Assembly: GCF_025144665.1 (NCBI RefSeq)
Contig: NZ_CP102294.1
Coordinates: forward strand, 2,046,001 to 2,110,000
Length of the DNA: 64,000 bases
Direction: 5' to 3'
Source: Alistipes ihumii AP11
GTDB taxonomy: Bacteria > Bacteroidota > Bacteroidia > Bacteroidales > Rikenellaceae
Part shown: one piece after another, positions 1-8,985 of the stretch
How positions within the stretch are numbered: position 1 is the first letter of the stretch
Layout of the letters: every line of letters starts with the position of its first letter
Made by a program: the position numbers and the translations under genes
The notes under the pieces: generated by a model
Databases searched by the model: none
What the model was told of the DNA's origin: nothing
What the model saw: only the letters and a program-made list of their open reading frames with translations

Positions 1-1
1 G

Positions 2-2554
2 GGCGATCGCGTCGTGCTGCTCGGAGGCGACAACTACCGCATCGGCATGGGCGGGGGCGCTGTCTCGTCGGTGGCTACCGGCGAGTATGCGGGGGCCATC
101 GAGCTCAATGCCGTGCAGCGATCGAATCCCGAAATGCAGAAGCGGGCCTACAATGCGATCCGCGCCATCTCGGAAGAGGGCGTCAATCCGATCATCTCGA
201 TCCACGACCATGGCGCGGGCGGACACTTGAACTGTCTGAGCGAGCTCGTCGAGGCGACGGGCGGCCGGATCGACATGGACAAGCTGCCTATCGGCGACCC
301 GACGCTCAGCGCGAAGGAGATCGTCGGCAACGAGTCGCAGGAGCGCATGGGGCTCGTCATCGACGAGAAGAACATAGACAAGCTGCGGCGTATCGCCGAG
401 CGCGAGCGGTCGCCGTTCTACGTGATCGGCGAGGCGACGGGCGACATGCAGTTCACCTTCGTCGACAACCGCACGGGCGAGAAGCCGATCGACCTGAAGC
501 TCGAAGACATGTTCGGCAAGGCGCCGCGCACGGTGCTCGCGGATCGGACGGTCGAGGAGCGGTTCGCCGAACCCCGTTATACGGCCGGCAGTCTGAACCG
601 CTACATCGAGAACGTGCTCCAGATGGAGGCCGTCGCCTGCAAGGACTGGCTGACGAACAAGGTCGACCGCTCGGTGACGGGCAAGGTCGCCATGCAGCAG
701 ACCGCCGGAGAGGTACAGCTTCCGCTGAACGACTGCGCCGTCGTCGCGCTCGACTATCAGGGTACGCACGGCATCGCCACGGCGCTCGGACATGCGGTGG
801 GCGTCGCGATGGCCGATCCGCGCAGGGGATCGGAGATGGCCATTACCGAGGCGCTGACGAATATCGTCTTCGCCCCGATCGACGGCGGCCTGCGCTCCGT
901 CTCGCTGAGCGCCAACTGGATGTGGCCCTGCAAAAACGAGGGCGAGGACGCGCGGCTCTACGCGGCCGTACAGGCGGCCAGCGACTATGCGGTGGCCCTC
1001 GGAATCAACATACCGACCGGTAAGGACTCGCTGTCGATGACGCAGAAGTACCGCGACGGAGAGCTCGTCTACGCGCCGGGAACGGTCATCATCACTTCGG
1101 CGGCCGAGGTCTCGGACGTCAAGAAGGCGGTTTCTCCGGCCTTGAAGCACCGTCCGAGCCAGATCGTTTACGTCGATATGAGCCGCTCGCCGTTCGCGCT
1201 GGGCGGCAGCAGCTTTTTCCAGAGCCTCGGAGGCGTCGGATCGGAAGTGCCTGCGGTCGAGTCGGCCGACTATTTCGCCCGGGCGTTCGGCGCCGTACAG
1301 GGCCTCATCGGCGACGGGAAGGTGCTCGCCGGGCACGACGTGTCGGCCGGCGGCCTCGTGACGGCGCTGCTCGAGATGACGTTCGCCGACAACCGCAGCG
1401 GCATGGATCTGAGCTTTGCCGCGCTCGGCGAGCGCGACATCGTCCGGCTGCTTTTCAGCGAGAAGCCTGCTTTGGTGTTGCAGGTCGAGGACGGCGTGCG
1501 GACCTGCGAGGAGCTGAAGTTCGCCGGGGTGGATGCTTATGTGATCGGCGACGTGAATTTCGAGCGCCGCTTCCGTTTCGCGCACGACGGTCTGGAAATG
1601 GACTTGCTTATCGACGAGCTGCGCGATACGTGGTTCAAGACTTCTTACCTGCTCGACCGCCGTCAGAGCGGGGCGCAGAAGGCGTCGGAGCGCTTTGCCA
1701 ACTATAAGAATCAGGAACTCCGCTTCCGCTTCCCGGAGACATTCACCGGCAAACTGTCGCAATGGGGGCTCGAAACGAGTCGCCGCTGTCCGACGGGCGT
1801 CCGTGCGGCGATCATCCGCGAGAAGGGCATCAACGGCGACCGCGAAATGGCGTGGTTCATGTACCTGGCCGGTATGGATGTCAAGGACGTGCACATGACC
1901 GACCTGATCGAGGGCCGCGAGACGCTCGAGGACGTGAACATGATCGTCTTCCCCGGCGGATTCTCCAATTCGGACGTACTCGGGTCGGCCAAGGGATGGG
2001 CCGGGGCATTTCTTTATAACGAGAAAGCCAAGCAGGCGCTCGACCGGTTCTACGCCCGTCCCGACACGCTGTCGCTGGGCGTCTGCAACGGCTGCCAGCT
2101 GATGATCGAGCTCGGGCTCGTCACGCCCGGCCACGAGCGTAAGCCGCGCATGCTGCACAACGAGAGCCATAAGTTCGAGTCGGCTTTCTTGGGCGTCCGC
2201 ATCGAGCCGAACGAGTCGGTCATGCTGCGCTCGCTCGCCGGCTGCGAGCTGGGTATCTGGGTCGCTCACGGCGAGGGCCGCTTCAGTCTACCGTACGAGG
2301 AGAGCCGCTACTGCATTCCGGTCCGCTACTCGTACGACCAGTATCCGGCCAATCCGAACGGGAGCGACTACAACGCGGCGGCCCTCTGTTCGGAAGACGG
2401 TCGCCATCTGGCCATCATGCCTCACTTGGAGCGCGCAATCCGGCCGTGGAACTGGGCCTGCTATCCCGAGGACCGGACAGGAGATGAGGTGACTCCGTGG
2501 ATTGAGGCTTTCGTCAGCGCCCGCCGCTGGATCGAGGATAAAACGAAAAAGTAG
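2..2554 (+). CDS. purL: Phosphoribosylformylglycinamidine synthase, 3' part
   Basis: This is the FGAM synthase of de novo purine synthesis, which converts FGAR, ATP and glutamine to FGAM in the cytoplasm. The start lies before the window; the frame is open from base 2 and about 850 residues of a protein normally near 1,230 are present. The glycine-rich RIGMGGGAVSS stretch near base 45 belongs to the synthetase domain. The C-terminal class I glutamine amidotransferase domain has its nucleophile in GVCNGCQ (Cys codon 2084-2086) and its His in PHLERA (codon 2423-2425). It is a large single-chain PurL. The stop is followed two bases later by murI, so the two are probably co-transcribed. Confidence 0.97.
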   Translation, partial: GDRVVLLGGDNYRIGMGGGAVSSVATGEYAGAIELNAVQRSNPEMQKRAYNAIRAISEEGVNPIISIHDHGAGGHLNCLSELVEATGGRIDMDKLPIGDPTLSAKEIVGNESQERMGLVIDEKNIDKLRRIAERERSPFYVIGEATGDMQFTFVDNRTGEKPIDLKLEDMFGKAPRTVLADRTVEERFAEPRYTAGSLNRYIENVLQMEAVACKDWLTNKVDRSVTGKVAMQQTAGEVQLPLNDCAVVALDYQGTHGIATALGHAVGVAMADPRRGSEMAITEALTNIVFAPIDGGLRSVSLSANWMWPCKNEGEDARLYAAVQAASDYAVALGINIPTGKDSLSMTQKYRDGELVYAPGTVIITSAAEVSDVKKAVSPALKHRPSQIVYVDMSRSPFALGGSSFFQSLGGVGSEVPAVESADYFARAFGAVQGLIGDGKVLAGHDVSAGGLVTALLEMTFADNRSGMDLSFAALGERDIVRLLFSEKPALVLQVEDGVRTCEELKFAGVDAYVIGDVNFERRFRFAHDGLEMDLLIDELRDTWFKTSYLLDRRQSGAQKASERFANYKNQELRFRFPETFTGKLSQWGLETSRRCPTGVRAAIIREKGINGDREMAWFMYLAGMDVKDVHMTDLIEGRETLEDVNMIVFPGGFSNSDVLGSAKGWAGAFLYNEKAKQALDRFYARPDTLSLGVCNGCQLMIELGLVTPGHERKPRMLHNESHKFESAFLGVRIEPNESVMLRSLAGCELGIWVAHGEGRFSLPYEESRYCIPVRYSYDQYPANPNGSDYNAAALCSEDGRHLAIMPHLERAIRPWNWACYPEDRTGDEVTPWIEAFVSARRWIEDKTKK

Positions 2555-2556
2555 CG

Positions 2557-3342
2557 ATGAACGACGCGCCGATAGGAGTTTTCGACTCGGGGCTGGGCGG
2601 GCTGACCGTATGGAGCGAGCTGCGCCGCCGCTTGCCCCGCGAGTCGCTGCTGTACTACGGCGACGGCAAGAACTGCCCGTACGGGGACAAGACCCGCGAG
2701 CAGGTGACCGAGGCCGTCGATTTCGCCGTACGAAGGCTCGTCGACCGCGGAGTCAAGCTGATCGTCGTGGCCTGCAATGCCGCGACGGCCATGGCGATCG
2801 ATCACCTGAGAGCCGCCTATCCGATTCCGTTCGTCGGGCTCGAGCCGGCCGTCAAGCCGGCCGCGCTCTCGTCGCGCAGCGGCGTGATCGGGATTCTGGC
2901 GACGGCGGCGACGCTGCGCGGCAGGCTGTTCCGCGAGACGTCGCGCCGCTACGAGGACCGGGTGCGGATCATCGCCCGGGTCGGCGAGGGTTTCGTCGAA
3001 CTGGTCGAGCAGAACCGCGAACGGACCGAGGAGGCCTATCGTCGGGTAGAGCGTCTGCTTGAGCCCATGATCGAGGCCGGAGCCGACCGGATCGTGCTCG
3101 GCTGCACGCACTATCCCTTTCTGAGCGAGGCGATGCACCGCGTGATCGGCGACCGCGACGTCCGTCTGGTCAATCCGGCGGCGGCCGTCGAGCAGCGGAC
3201 CGAGGCTCTGCTGCGCGAAGGGGGAATCGAGGCTTCCGGAGGCAGTCGGCCCGTATACGAGTTTATGACCAGTGCCGACGAAGCTTACCGGCAGCGGCTG
3301 GCCGCCAAGAGCGAGGAAGCGCGGACGATGCGTTTCGAGTAG
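2557..3342 (+). CDS. murI: Glutamate racemase
   Basis: It interconverts L- and D-glutamate to supply D-Glu for peptidoglycan precursors. The 261-residue length is normal. The substrate-binding Asp-Ser is in GVFDSGLGG (D10, S11). The two catalytic cysteines are in VACNAATA (C73) and LGCTHYPF (C183), so the enzyme looks complete. The start ATG follows the purL stop by two bases, which supports this start and suggests translational coupling. Confidence 0.97.
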   Translation: MNDAPIGVFDSGLGGLTVWSELRRRLPRESLLYYGDGKNCPYGDKTREQVTEAVDFAVRRLVDRGVKLIVVACNAATAMAIDHLRAAYPIPFVGLEPAVKPAALSSRSGVIGILATAATLRGRLFRETSRRYEDRVRIIARVGEGFVELVEQNRERTEEAYRRVERLLEPMIEAGADRIVLGCTHYPFLSEAMHRVIGDRDVRLVNPAAAVEQRTEALLREGGIEASGGSRPVYEFMTSADEAYRQRLAAKSEEARTMRFE

Positions 3343-3699
3343 GCGGGAGAGCTTCGGCGTCGGAGGTCGTCCGGGACGGAATGCGGGGAGGTGGCGGCCG
3401 GACGGCGGTGCAGGGCCGTTTCCTGTTTCGGGGAAAGGGACCGTGTTCCGGTTTCGGAGGTCTCCCGAATGCGGGGCGTACTGCAAGGGGCCGGGGATGA
3501 CAGAAAATGCGAAGTCCGAAGGTGGCCGTCCATTCGGTGCGGCTCGCAGGCGTCCGGAACGTTAACGGGAAAGATACGGGGCGCCGGAGAGTCGGCGAAA
3601 GGCCGCTTGGTCGGAAAGTGCGGTTGTCGGCCGTCGCGTATCCGCCGGGGCAGAGATGAAAAACAAGAAAGAATGACCGCTCCGGGCGGTCGCAGGAAT
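3343..3699 (+). other. Intergenic region murI-ftsK
   Basis: About 357 bases separate the genes. The ftsK frame stays open upstream to about 3391, but that stretch is Arg/Gly-rich and does not resemble an FtsK N-terminus. An in-frame ATG at 3673 is the only plausible alternative ftsK start. I see no RNA gene or clear promoter here. Confidence 0.4.
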
Positions 3700-6579
3700 A
3701 TGGCAACGAAGAAGAAAACGACGGGGGCTTCCCAGCCCGAGGTCAGGGGACTGAGCGACACGAAGCGGTGGATTTACGGCTTCGCGCTGCTGTTTTTCGC
3801 GCTGTTCGTCGGCGTGGCCGTCGTGTCGTACTTCATATACTGGCGCGACGATCAGAACGTCGCGCTGTGGAGCCGCGTGCTGGCTGCGGGCGAGCAGCCG
3901 GTGATGAATTGGGGCGGCAAGCTCGGCGCGGTGCTTGCCAACTACATCGTGGGCGACTGGTTCGGGTTGTTCGGGTTCTGCGTTCCGGTCGTGCTGGTGA
4001 TCCTGTCGCTTCGGATCATGCGCTTCCGGCCGGCCATGCTGCGCAAGTCGGTACGGCTGACGCTGATCCTGATGATTCTCGGCTCGCTGACGCTCGGCTA
4101 CCTGTTCGGCGATAGCTGGACCGTGTTCGGCTCGGGGCTCGGCGGTCAGCAGGGCATCGAAGTGTCGCGCTGGCTCGTGTCGGTGCTCGGGCGCGTCGGA
4201 GCCGGGCTGTTGTTGTTGCTGTCGATCATCCTGTATGCGATCTATGTCAACCGCAATACGATCTCGCTGCTCAACCGCGTAGGCAAGGAGATCGTCGATA
4301 ACGGCAAAAAGGTGGGCGGCGCCGTGACGTCGACGGCTACGGAAATGATCCGGCACGAGCTCAGGGGCGGCAATAAGAAAGTCGCTGCGGGCGCAGCGGC
4401 GGAGTCCGCGGAGGGCCTTGCCGAGAATGCGGCGACGGAGCCGGCCGGCAGCGAGGACGACGACGTATTCACCGTGCGCGATGCGTCGGAGCGGAACGAC
4501 ACGCCGTTCTATCCGGGCGAGCTGATCGACGACGACGGCTTTGTGGTGGTCGATCGCTCGGGGCTGTCGCGGCCTCCGATCGTGCCGAAGGAGGAGAGCG
4601 CTCCGGCCGGTCGCACCGAAATCGATGACGACGGCTTCGTCGTAACGGATCTGACCGTCGAAGAGCCGCCTCGCACCGAGGTCGACGAGGACGGATTCAC
4701 GATCCAGTATGCCAGCGGGGACGGAGAGGCGCTGCGGGAACCTGCGCGTGAAGCCGTCGATTCCGTACCGGTCGGATGGCGGGATCCTGCTGCTGGAACC
4801 GGTCTGGTTACCGGTGCCGCTTTAGAGGCGGCGGGCGGTGCGGTCGGGCAGGAAGCAAGAGCGGCCGAGACGTCTGCCGTTGCGGCTTCCCCGGAAGGCC
4901 GGATCGCAGTCGGCATGCCGCAGGCGGGGGCTTCCGTTTCGGAGGACGACCGTTTCGTGGCCAGCGTACCGGGCGACGCGGCGATCGAAGAGCGCGACGA
5001 TATGGCTGTCGAGCGCCTGCCTCAGGACGAGACGCTCTCGGAGGACGAGATCGAGAGCACGCTGTACGATCCGACGCTCGATCTGTCGTCGTACCAACGC
5101 CCGCCGGTCGAGTTGCTCGAGGACCACAGCGTCGAGGTCAGCGTGACGAGCGAGGAGATCGTCGAGAACAAGAACCGGATCAAGGAGACGCTCGAGAACT
5201 TCGGCATCCGCATCGAGAAAATCAAGGCGACGATCGGCCCGACCGTGACGCTGTACGAGATCGTGCCGTCGCCGGGCGTGCGCATTTCCAAGATCAAGAA
5301 TCTGGAGGACGACATCGCGCTGAGCCTGTCGGCCCTCGGTATCCGGATCATCGCTCCGATACCGGGCAAGGGGACGATCGGCATCGAGGTGCCGAACAAG
5401 GACAAGAAGATCGTGTCGATGTACTCGGTCATCAAGTCGGTGAAGTTTCAGGAGTCGAAGTACGACATTCCGGTCGTGCTGGGCAAGACGATTCAGGACG
5501 AGACGTTCGTGATCGATCTGGCCAAGATGCCGCACTTGCTCGTAGCCGGGGCGACCGGACAGGGCAAGTCGGTCGGCCTGAACGCGATCATCACGTCGCT
5601 GCTCTACAAAAAGCATCCTTCGGAGCTGAAGCTCGTGCTGGTCGATCCGAAGAAGGTCGAGCTGACGCTTTATTCGAAGCTCGAGCGCCATTTTCTGGCC
5701 AAGATGCCGGGCGAGGACGACGCGATCATCACCGATACGCACAAGGTGATCTATACGCTGAACTCGCTCTGCATCGAAATGGACGCCCGCTACAATCTGC
5801 TGCGCGCGGCCGAGGTGCGCAAGATTACCGAGTATAACGACAAGTTCATCCATCGCCGGCTGAATCCGCAGAAAGGACACCGCTATCTGCCCTATATCGT
5901 CGTGATCATCGACGAGTTCGCCGACCTGATCATGACGGCCGGGCGCGAGATCGAGACGCCGATCGCGCGAATCGCCCAGTTGGCGCGCGCCGTCGGCATT
6001 CACCTCGTCATTGCGACGCAGCGCCCGACGACGAACATCATCACCGGCGTCATCAAAGCCAATTTCCCGGCCCGCATCGCGTTCCGCGTCACGTCGATGG
6101 TCGACTCGCGCACGATCATCGACCAGCCGGGAGCGAACCAGCTGATCGGTCGCGGCGATATGCTCGTATCGACGGGCAACGATCTGATCCGCGTGCAGTG
6201 CGCGTTCGTCGATACGCCCGAGATCGAGCGCATCACCGAGTTCATCGCTTCGCAGCGCGGATATGTAGGAGCCTACGAGCTTCCCGAGTATACGCCCGAG
6301 GGCGGAGGCGAGGGAGCCGCCGGCAACAAGACGAACGATCTCTCGCAGCTCGACTCGATGTTCGAGGAAGTGGCCCGCTTCGTCGTGCAGAACCAGCAGG
6401 GATCGACTTCGTCTATCCAGCGCCGCTTCTCGATCGGGTATAACCGGGCCGGCCGTATTATGGACCAGCTCGAAATGGCCGGCGTCGTAGGCAAGGCCGA
6501 AGGCAGCAAGCCGCGCGAGGTGCTGATCGCCGACATGATGTCGCTCGAAAAGATACTTTCGTCGCTCGAAGACTTGTAG
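3700..6579 (+). CDS. ftsK: DNA translocase FtsK/SpoIIIE
   Basis: This membrane-anchored DNA pump acts at the septum in chromosome dimer resolution and segregation. The chosen start (MATKKK) gives 959 residues and places four hydrophobic segments in about residues 25-200. A long acidic linker (about 230-460) follows, then the RecA-type motor with Walker A GATGQGKS (about 617-624) and Walker B VVIIDEFADL. The C-terminal winged-helix gamma domain (SSIQRRFSIGYNRAGRIM) reads KOPS-type DNA sequences. The linker contains three copies of an Asp-rich motif, IDDDGFVV, IDDDGFVV and VDEDGFTI, at residues 276, 308 and 328. lolA follows, a common neighbour of ftsK. Confidence 0.96.
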   Translation: MATKKKTTGASQPEVRGLSDTKRWIYGFALLFFALFVGVAVVSYFIYWRDDQNVALWSRVLAAGEQPVMNWGGKLGAVLANYIVGDWFGLFGFCVPVVLVILSLRIMRFRPAMLRKSVRLTLILMILGSLTLGYLFGDSWTVFGSGLGGQQGIEVSRWLVSVLGRVGAGLLLLLSIILYAIYVNRNTISLLNRVGKEIVDNGKKVGGAVTSTATEMIRHELRGGNKKVAAGAAAESAEGLAENAATEPAGSEDDDVFTVRDASERNDTPFYPGELIDDDGFVVVDRSGLSRPPIVPKEESAPAGRTEIDDDGFVVTDLTVEEPPRTEVDEDGFTIQYASGDGEALREPAREAVDSVPVGWRDPAAGTGLVTGAALEAAGGAVGQEARAAETSAVAASPEGRIAVGMPQAGASVSEDDRFVASVPGDAAIEERDDMAVERLPQDETLSEDEIESTLYDPTLDLSSYQRPPVELLEDHSVEVSVTSEEIVENKNRIKETLENFGIRIEKIKATIGPTVTLYEIVPSPGVRISKIKNLEDDIALSLSALGIRIIAPIPGKGTIGIEVPNKDKKIVSMYSVIKSVKFQESKYDIPVVLGKTIQDETFVIDLAKMPHLLVAGATGQGKSVGLNAIITSLLYKKHPSELKLVLVDPKKVELTLYSKLERHFLAKMPGEDDAIITDTHKVIYTLNSLCIEMDARYNLLRAAEVRKITEYNDKFIHRRLNPQKGHRYLPYIVVIIDEFADLIMTAGREIETPIARIAQLARAVGIHLVIATQRPTTNIITGVIKANFPARIAFRVTSMVDSRTIIDQPGANQLIGRGDMLVSTGNDLIRVQCAFVDTPEIERITEFIASQRGYVGAYELPEYTPEGGGEGAAGNKTNDLSQLDSMFEEVARFVVQNQQGSTSSIQRRFSIGYNRAGRIMDQLEMAGVVGKAEGSKPREVLIADMMSLEKILSSLEDL
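4525..4707 (+). repeat. Three-copy Asp-rich motif in the FtsK linker
   Basis: The coding sequence for [IV]D[DE]DGF[VT][VI] occurs at 4525, 4621 and 4681. The spacing is uneven (32 then 20 residues), so these are short linear motifs rather than a simple tandem repeat. Confidence 0.8.
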
Positions 6580-6937
6580 CAGGCGCTTCGCATGGGCCGG
6601 GGAATCGATTCGCTGCGGAACGGAGCGGTGTGATGTCTGGGAAGCGGAGCGAGTGGCGGAAAGGACGGATACGACGGGGGAGATGAAGGCGGGAGACGGA
6701 CGTCGGTCGTCGGTCGAAAGCCGGACGGGAAGAATCGATGAGAGGGCGATGCGCACGAGGATCGGGAAATTTCGGAGATGTTGCTTTTTCTGCGGGTTAA
6801 GCGTAAGCCCGACAGGTAAGGCGTGAGGTTTTCGAAATAGCCGGGCCGCCGGGTTCCGGCGTTCCGTTCCGCAGCGGTCCTGCCGGTCGCCGGTGCGGCG
6901 GGAGGACGGCGGTAAGATAATAAGGATTGTAAAGCGA
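6580..6937 (+). other. Intergenic region ftsK-lolA
   Basis: This 358-base purine- and GC-rich spacer has no ORF with recognisable protein features. The lolA frame extends back to 6893 but without a signal peptide. I found no terminator with a T-run. Confidence 0.4.
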
Positions 6938-7579
6938 ATGTCGATGATACGAGTATTGTTCTGTACGCTGCTAGCCGCTTGGGCGGTCCTGCCGCTCCGG
7001 GCCGACGACCGGGGCCGGGCGCTGGTCCGGAGCCTGTCGGCCAAAATCGCCTCCTACGTTTCCTACGAGGTGTCGTTCACGGCCGATATGGACGGAGAGT
7101 TCGACGGCGTGCAGGGGCGTATCGTAGTGAACGGCGACCGGTACCGCGTCGAGGTGAACGGCTCCGAGCTCTATTGCGACGGCAAGCTCCTCTATACGTT
7201 CCGTGCCGACGAGGACGAGGTGACGATCGAGCGTCCCGACCCGGGCGACCGCTCGCTGCTGTCGAATCCCCCTCGCTTTTTCCGCCTCGAGGGCGACGAT
7301 TTCGAGGTGGCTTACAAAGGCCGGGAAGATGCCGGAGGGCGTAGTCTCGACCGGTTGGAACTGACGCCGAAAAGTCCCGATGCCGGCTATCGCTCGATCG
7401 AGATAGGAGTCGATCCGGCGGACGGTATGCCCGTTCGGGTCGTCTATCGCGTGGACGGGGCGGCCGCTCCGCTGCGGATACGGATCGACCGGCTCGTGCC
7501 GAACGTGCCGGTGAAGGATTCCGATTTCACATTCGATCCGCGGAAGCATCCGGGCGTCGAGGTGATCGATTTCCGCTGA
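6938..7579 (+). CDS. lolA: Outer-membrane lipoprotein carrier protein (LolA-like)
   Basis: A 213-residue periplasmic protein predicted to shuttle lipoproteins from the inner membrane to the outer membrane. The start at MSMIRV is chosen because it gives a signal peptide (VLFCTLLAAWAVLPLRA, cleavage near residue 22). The mature part is rich in beta strands in the LolA pattern: VSFTADMDG, GRIVVNGDRYRVEV, LYCDGKLLYTF, and a FRLEGDDFEVAY region before the C-terminal sheet. Position directly after ftsK is a recurrent arrangement. LolA is divergent in Bacteroidetes, so the call rests on pattern and context. Confidence 0.85.
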   Translation: MSMIRVLFCTLLAAWAVLPLRADDRGRALVRSLSAKIASYVSYEVSFTADMDGEFDGVQGRIVVNGDRYRVEVNGSELYCDGKLLYTFRADEDEVTIERPDPGDRSLLSNPPRFFRLEGDDFEVAYKGREDAGGRSLDRLELTPKSPDAGYRSIEIGVDPADGMPVRVVYRVDGAAAPLRIRIDRLVPNVPVKDSDFTFDPRKHPGVEVIDFR

Positions 7580-7711
7580 TTCGCCCGTCCGGACGAATCG
7601 GTCGTGTGCGGCACGTTTTGTCTTGGCGAATGTCGTACAAGCCGCCTGTTATGTGTTTCTGCCGGATGTTCCGGAAAGGTTCTTTTCGGTTCGGTGCCCG
7701 TGTTTTGAAAA

Positions 7712-7736
7712 GGTACGGACAGGAATCGTCCGTACC
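7712..7736 (-). terminator. Terminator for mltG
   Basis: GGTACGGAC (7712-7720) and GTCCGTACC (7728-7736) form a 9-bp stem with a 7-base loop. Read on the minus strand the stem is followed by TTTTC. It lies just past the mltG stop. Confidence 0.7.
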
Positions 7737-7763
7737 CGGAGTCGGGAGGCTGCCGCTTGTTCG

Positions 7764-8780
7764 TTATCGGATTCCCCGTCGGTTCAACGCCCGGGCGTAT
7801 GCTTGCGCGTTGCGGTTATGCTCGGCGAGCGATCGCGCGAAGGCATGAGAGCCCGACAGGTCGTCCTTGGCGCAGAAATAGAGATAGTCGTGGTTTTCGT
7901 AATCGAGCACGGCATCGATCGCAGCGATCGACGGCATGCAGATCGGCCCGGGCGGCAGACCCGGATGCCGGTAGGTGTTGTAAGGGGAATCGACTTCGAG
8001 ATGCTTGTTCAGCACCCGCCGGATCGAAAAGTCTCCGAGCGCGAAGCGGACCGTCGGATCGGCCTGAAGCGGCATGCCCCTTTTCAGCCGGTTGATGTAG
8101 ACGCCCGCCACGCGCGGCATTTCGTCCGTGCGTTTGGTTTCCTCGTAGACGATCGATGCCAGCGTATAAGCTTCGATGCGGTTCAGTCCCGTGCGGGCGA
8201 GCTTCCGTTCGCGGCTCTGCCAGAAGCGCTCGTTTTCCCTTTGCATCCGCGACAGAAATTCGTCGGACGAACAATTCCAGTACAGTTCGTAAGTATTCGG
8301 AATGAACATCGCCAAAAATGTCTGCGGCGTGTATCCGTATCGGGCGGCGGTCGAGTCGGCGAGCAGCAGTCCGGCTAGCGAAGCCGAGTCGAGCTCGAGC
8401 CTGCGCGAGATGCTGCCGGCGAGCCGGTCGAGCGTGCGGACATTGTTGAACGTAACCCGCGCGGGCGCCTGCAGCCCCGCCTTGAGGCGGTTGATGACTT
8501 CGCGGTAGGTCATTCCTTCTTTCAGCGCGTAGCGTCCCGGACGGACCGCGCGGTCGAGTCCCACCGCCCGGGCCGTCAGATCGAATCGTTGGAAATCGGG
8601 GATCGCCCCCCCGGATCGCAGCGAGTCGGCCAGTCGGCCGTAGTCGCTGCCGGTCGGGACCAGCACGACGGCGTCGCACGCGACGGCCTGTCCGAGGTAT
8701 AGGCGCACGACGAAAAACGCGCCTGCGATCAGCGCGAGCACGACGGCGCCGGCTGCGTACCAGCCCTTTTTATGCTTCAT
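7764..8780 (-). CDS. mltG: Endolytic murein transglycosylase MltG (YceG family)
   Basis: It cleaves nascent glycan strands at the inner membrane to release them and set strand length. The 338-residue protein has one N-terminal membrane anchor (about 8-28) and the YceG domain to the C-terminus. Family signatures are ASIVYEETKR (209-217), VAGVYINRLKRGMPLQADPT, PYNTYRHPGLPPGPI and FARSLAEHNRN. The widely conserved VEKET/VEEET active-site string reads V-Y-E-E-T, so its first Glu is Tyr212 while E213 and E214 remain. It is divergent from the SRP RNA gene and its promoter overlaps the SRP promoter. Confidence 0.95.
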   Translation of the reverse strand: MKHKKGWYAAGAVVLALIAGAFFVVRLYLGQAVACDAVVLVPTGSDYGRLADSLRSGGAIPDFQRFDLTARAVGLDRAVRPGRYALKEGMTYREVINRLKAGLQAPARVTFNNVRTLDRLAGSISRRLELDSASLAGLLLADSTAARYGYTPQTFLAMFIPNTYELYWNCSSDEFLSRMQRENERFWQSRERKLARTGLNRIEAYTLASIVYEETKRTDEMPRVAGVYINRLKRGMPLQADPTVRFALGDFSIRRVLNKHLEVDSPYNTYRHPGLPPGPICMPSIAAIDAVLDYENHDYLYFCAKDDLSGSHAFARSLAEHNRNAQAYARALNRRGIR

Positions 8781-8792
8781 CCGGGAATAATT

Positions 8793-8823
8793 TTTGCAAA
8801 TATAGCGAATTTGTTTAATTTTG
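8793..8823 (+). promoter_or_regulatory. Promoter of the SRP RNA gene
   Basis: A perfect Bacteroidetes promoter: TTTG at 8793-8796, 19 bases, then TAATTTTG at 8816-8823. The RNA 5' end predicted from pairing is at 8828, five bases further on. Confidence 0.85.
8797..8804 (-). promoter_or_regulatory. -7 element of mltG
   Basis: The minus strand reads TATATTTG, matching TAnnTTTG, 17 bases upstream of the mltG start. No good -33 box is seen. It lies inside the spacer of the divergent SRP RNA promoter, so the two polymerase sites overlap. Confidence 0.55.
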
Positions 8824-8827
8824 TCCC

Positions 8828-8923
8828 GGGTAAGTCTTATACGACCAGCTCCTGCTGAATCCCCCAGAGTCGGAAGACGGCAAGGGTAGGTGGTTGTAGC
8901 GGTGCGATATAAGTAGCTTACCC
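8828..8923 (+). ncRNA. ffs: Bacterial small signal recognition particle RNA (4.5S-like)
   Basis: The 96-base RNA is the scaffold that binds Ffh for co-translational targeting to the inner membrane. The ends pair as GGGTAAG (8828-8834) with CTTACCC (8917-8923), and TCTTATA with TATAAGTA continues the stem. The apex has the SRP pattern: CCCCCAGAGTC, a GGAA tetraloop, GACGGCAAGGG. The body GGTTGTAGCGGTGCGATATAAG fits Bacteroidetes SRP RNAs from memory. It is followed by A then six T at 8925-8930, serving as terminator, and preceded by a perfect promoter. Confidence 0.9.
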
Positions 8924-8985
8924 ATTTTTTATTCCGTTTCTCCGCGAGCGTTTTCCCCGGAACCGATTAACAGCCGTTTGACGCG

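Noticed and set aside
4822-7044. Minus-strand open frame of 740 codons over ftsK
   Set aside because: It is the shadow of ftsK in GC-rich DNA and is Arg/Asp/His-rich without motifs.
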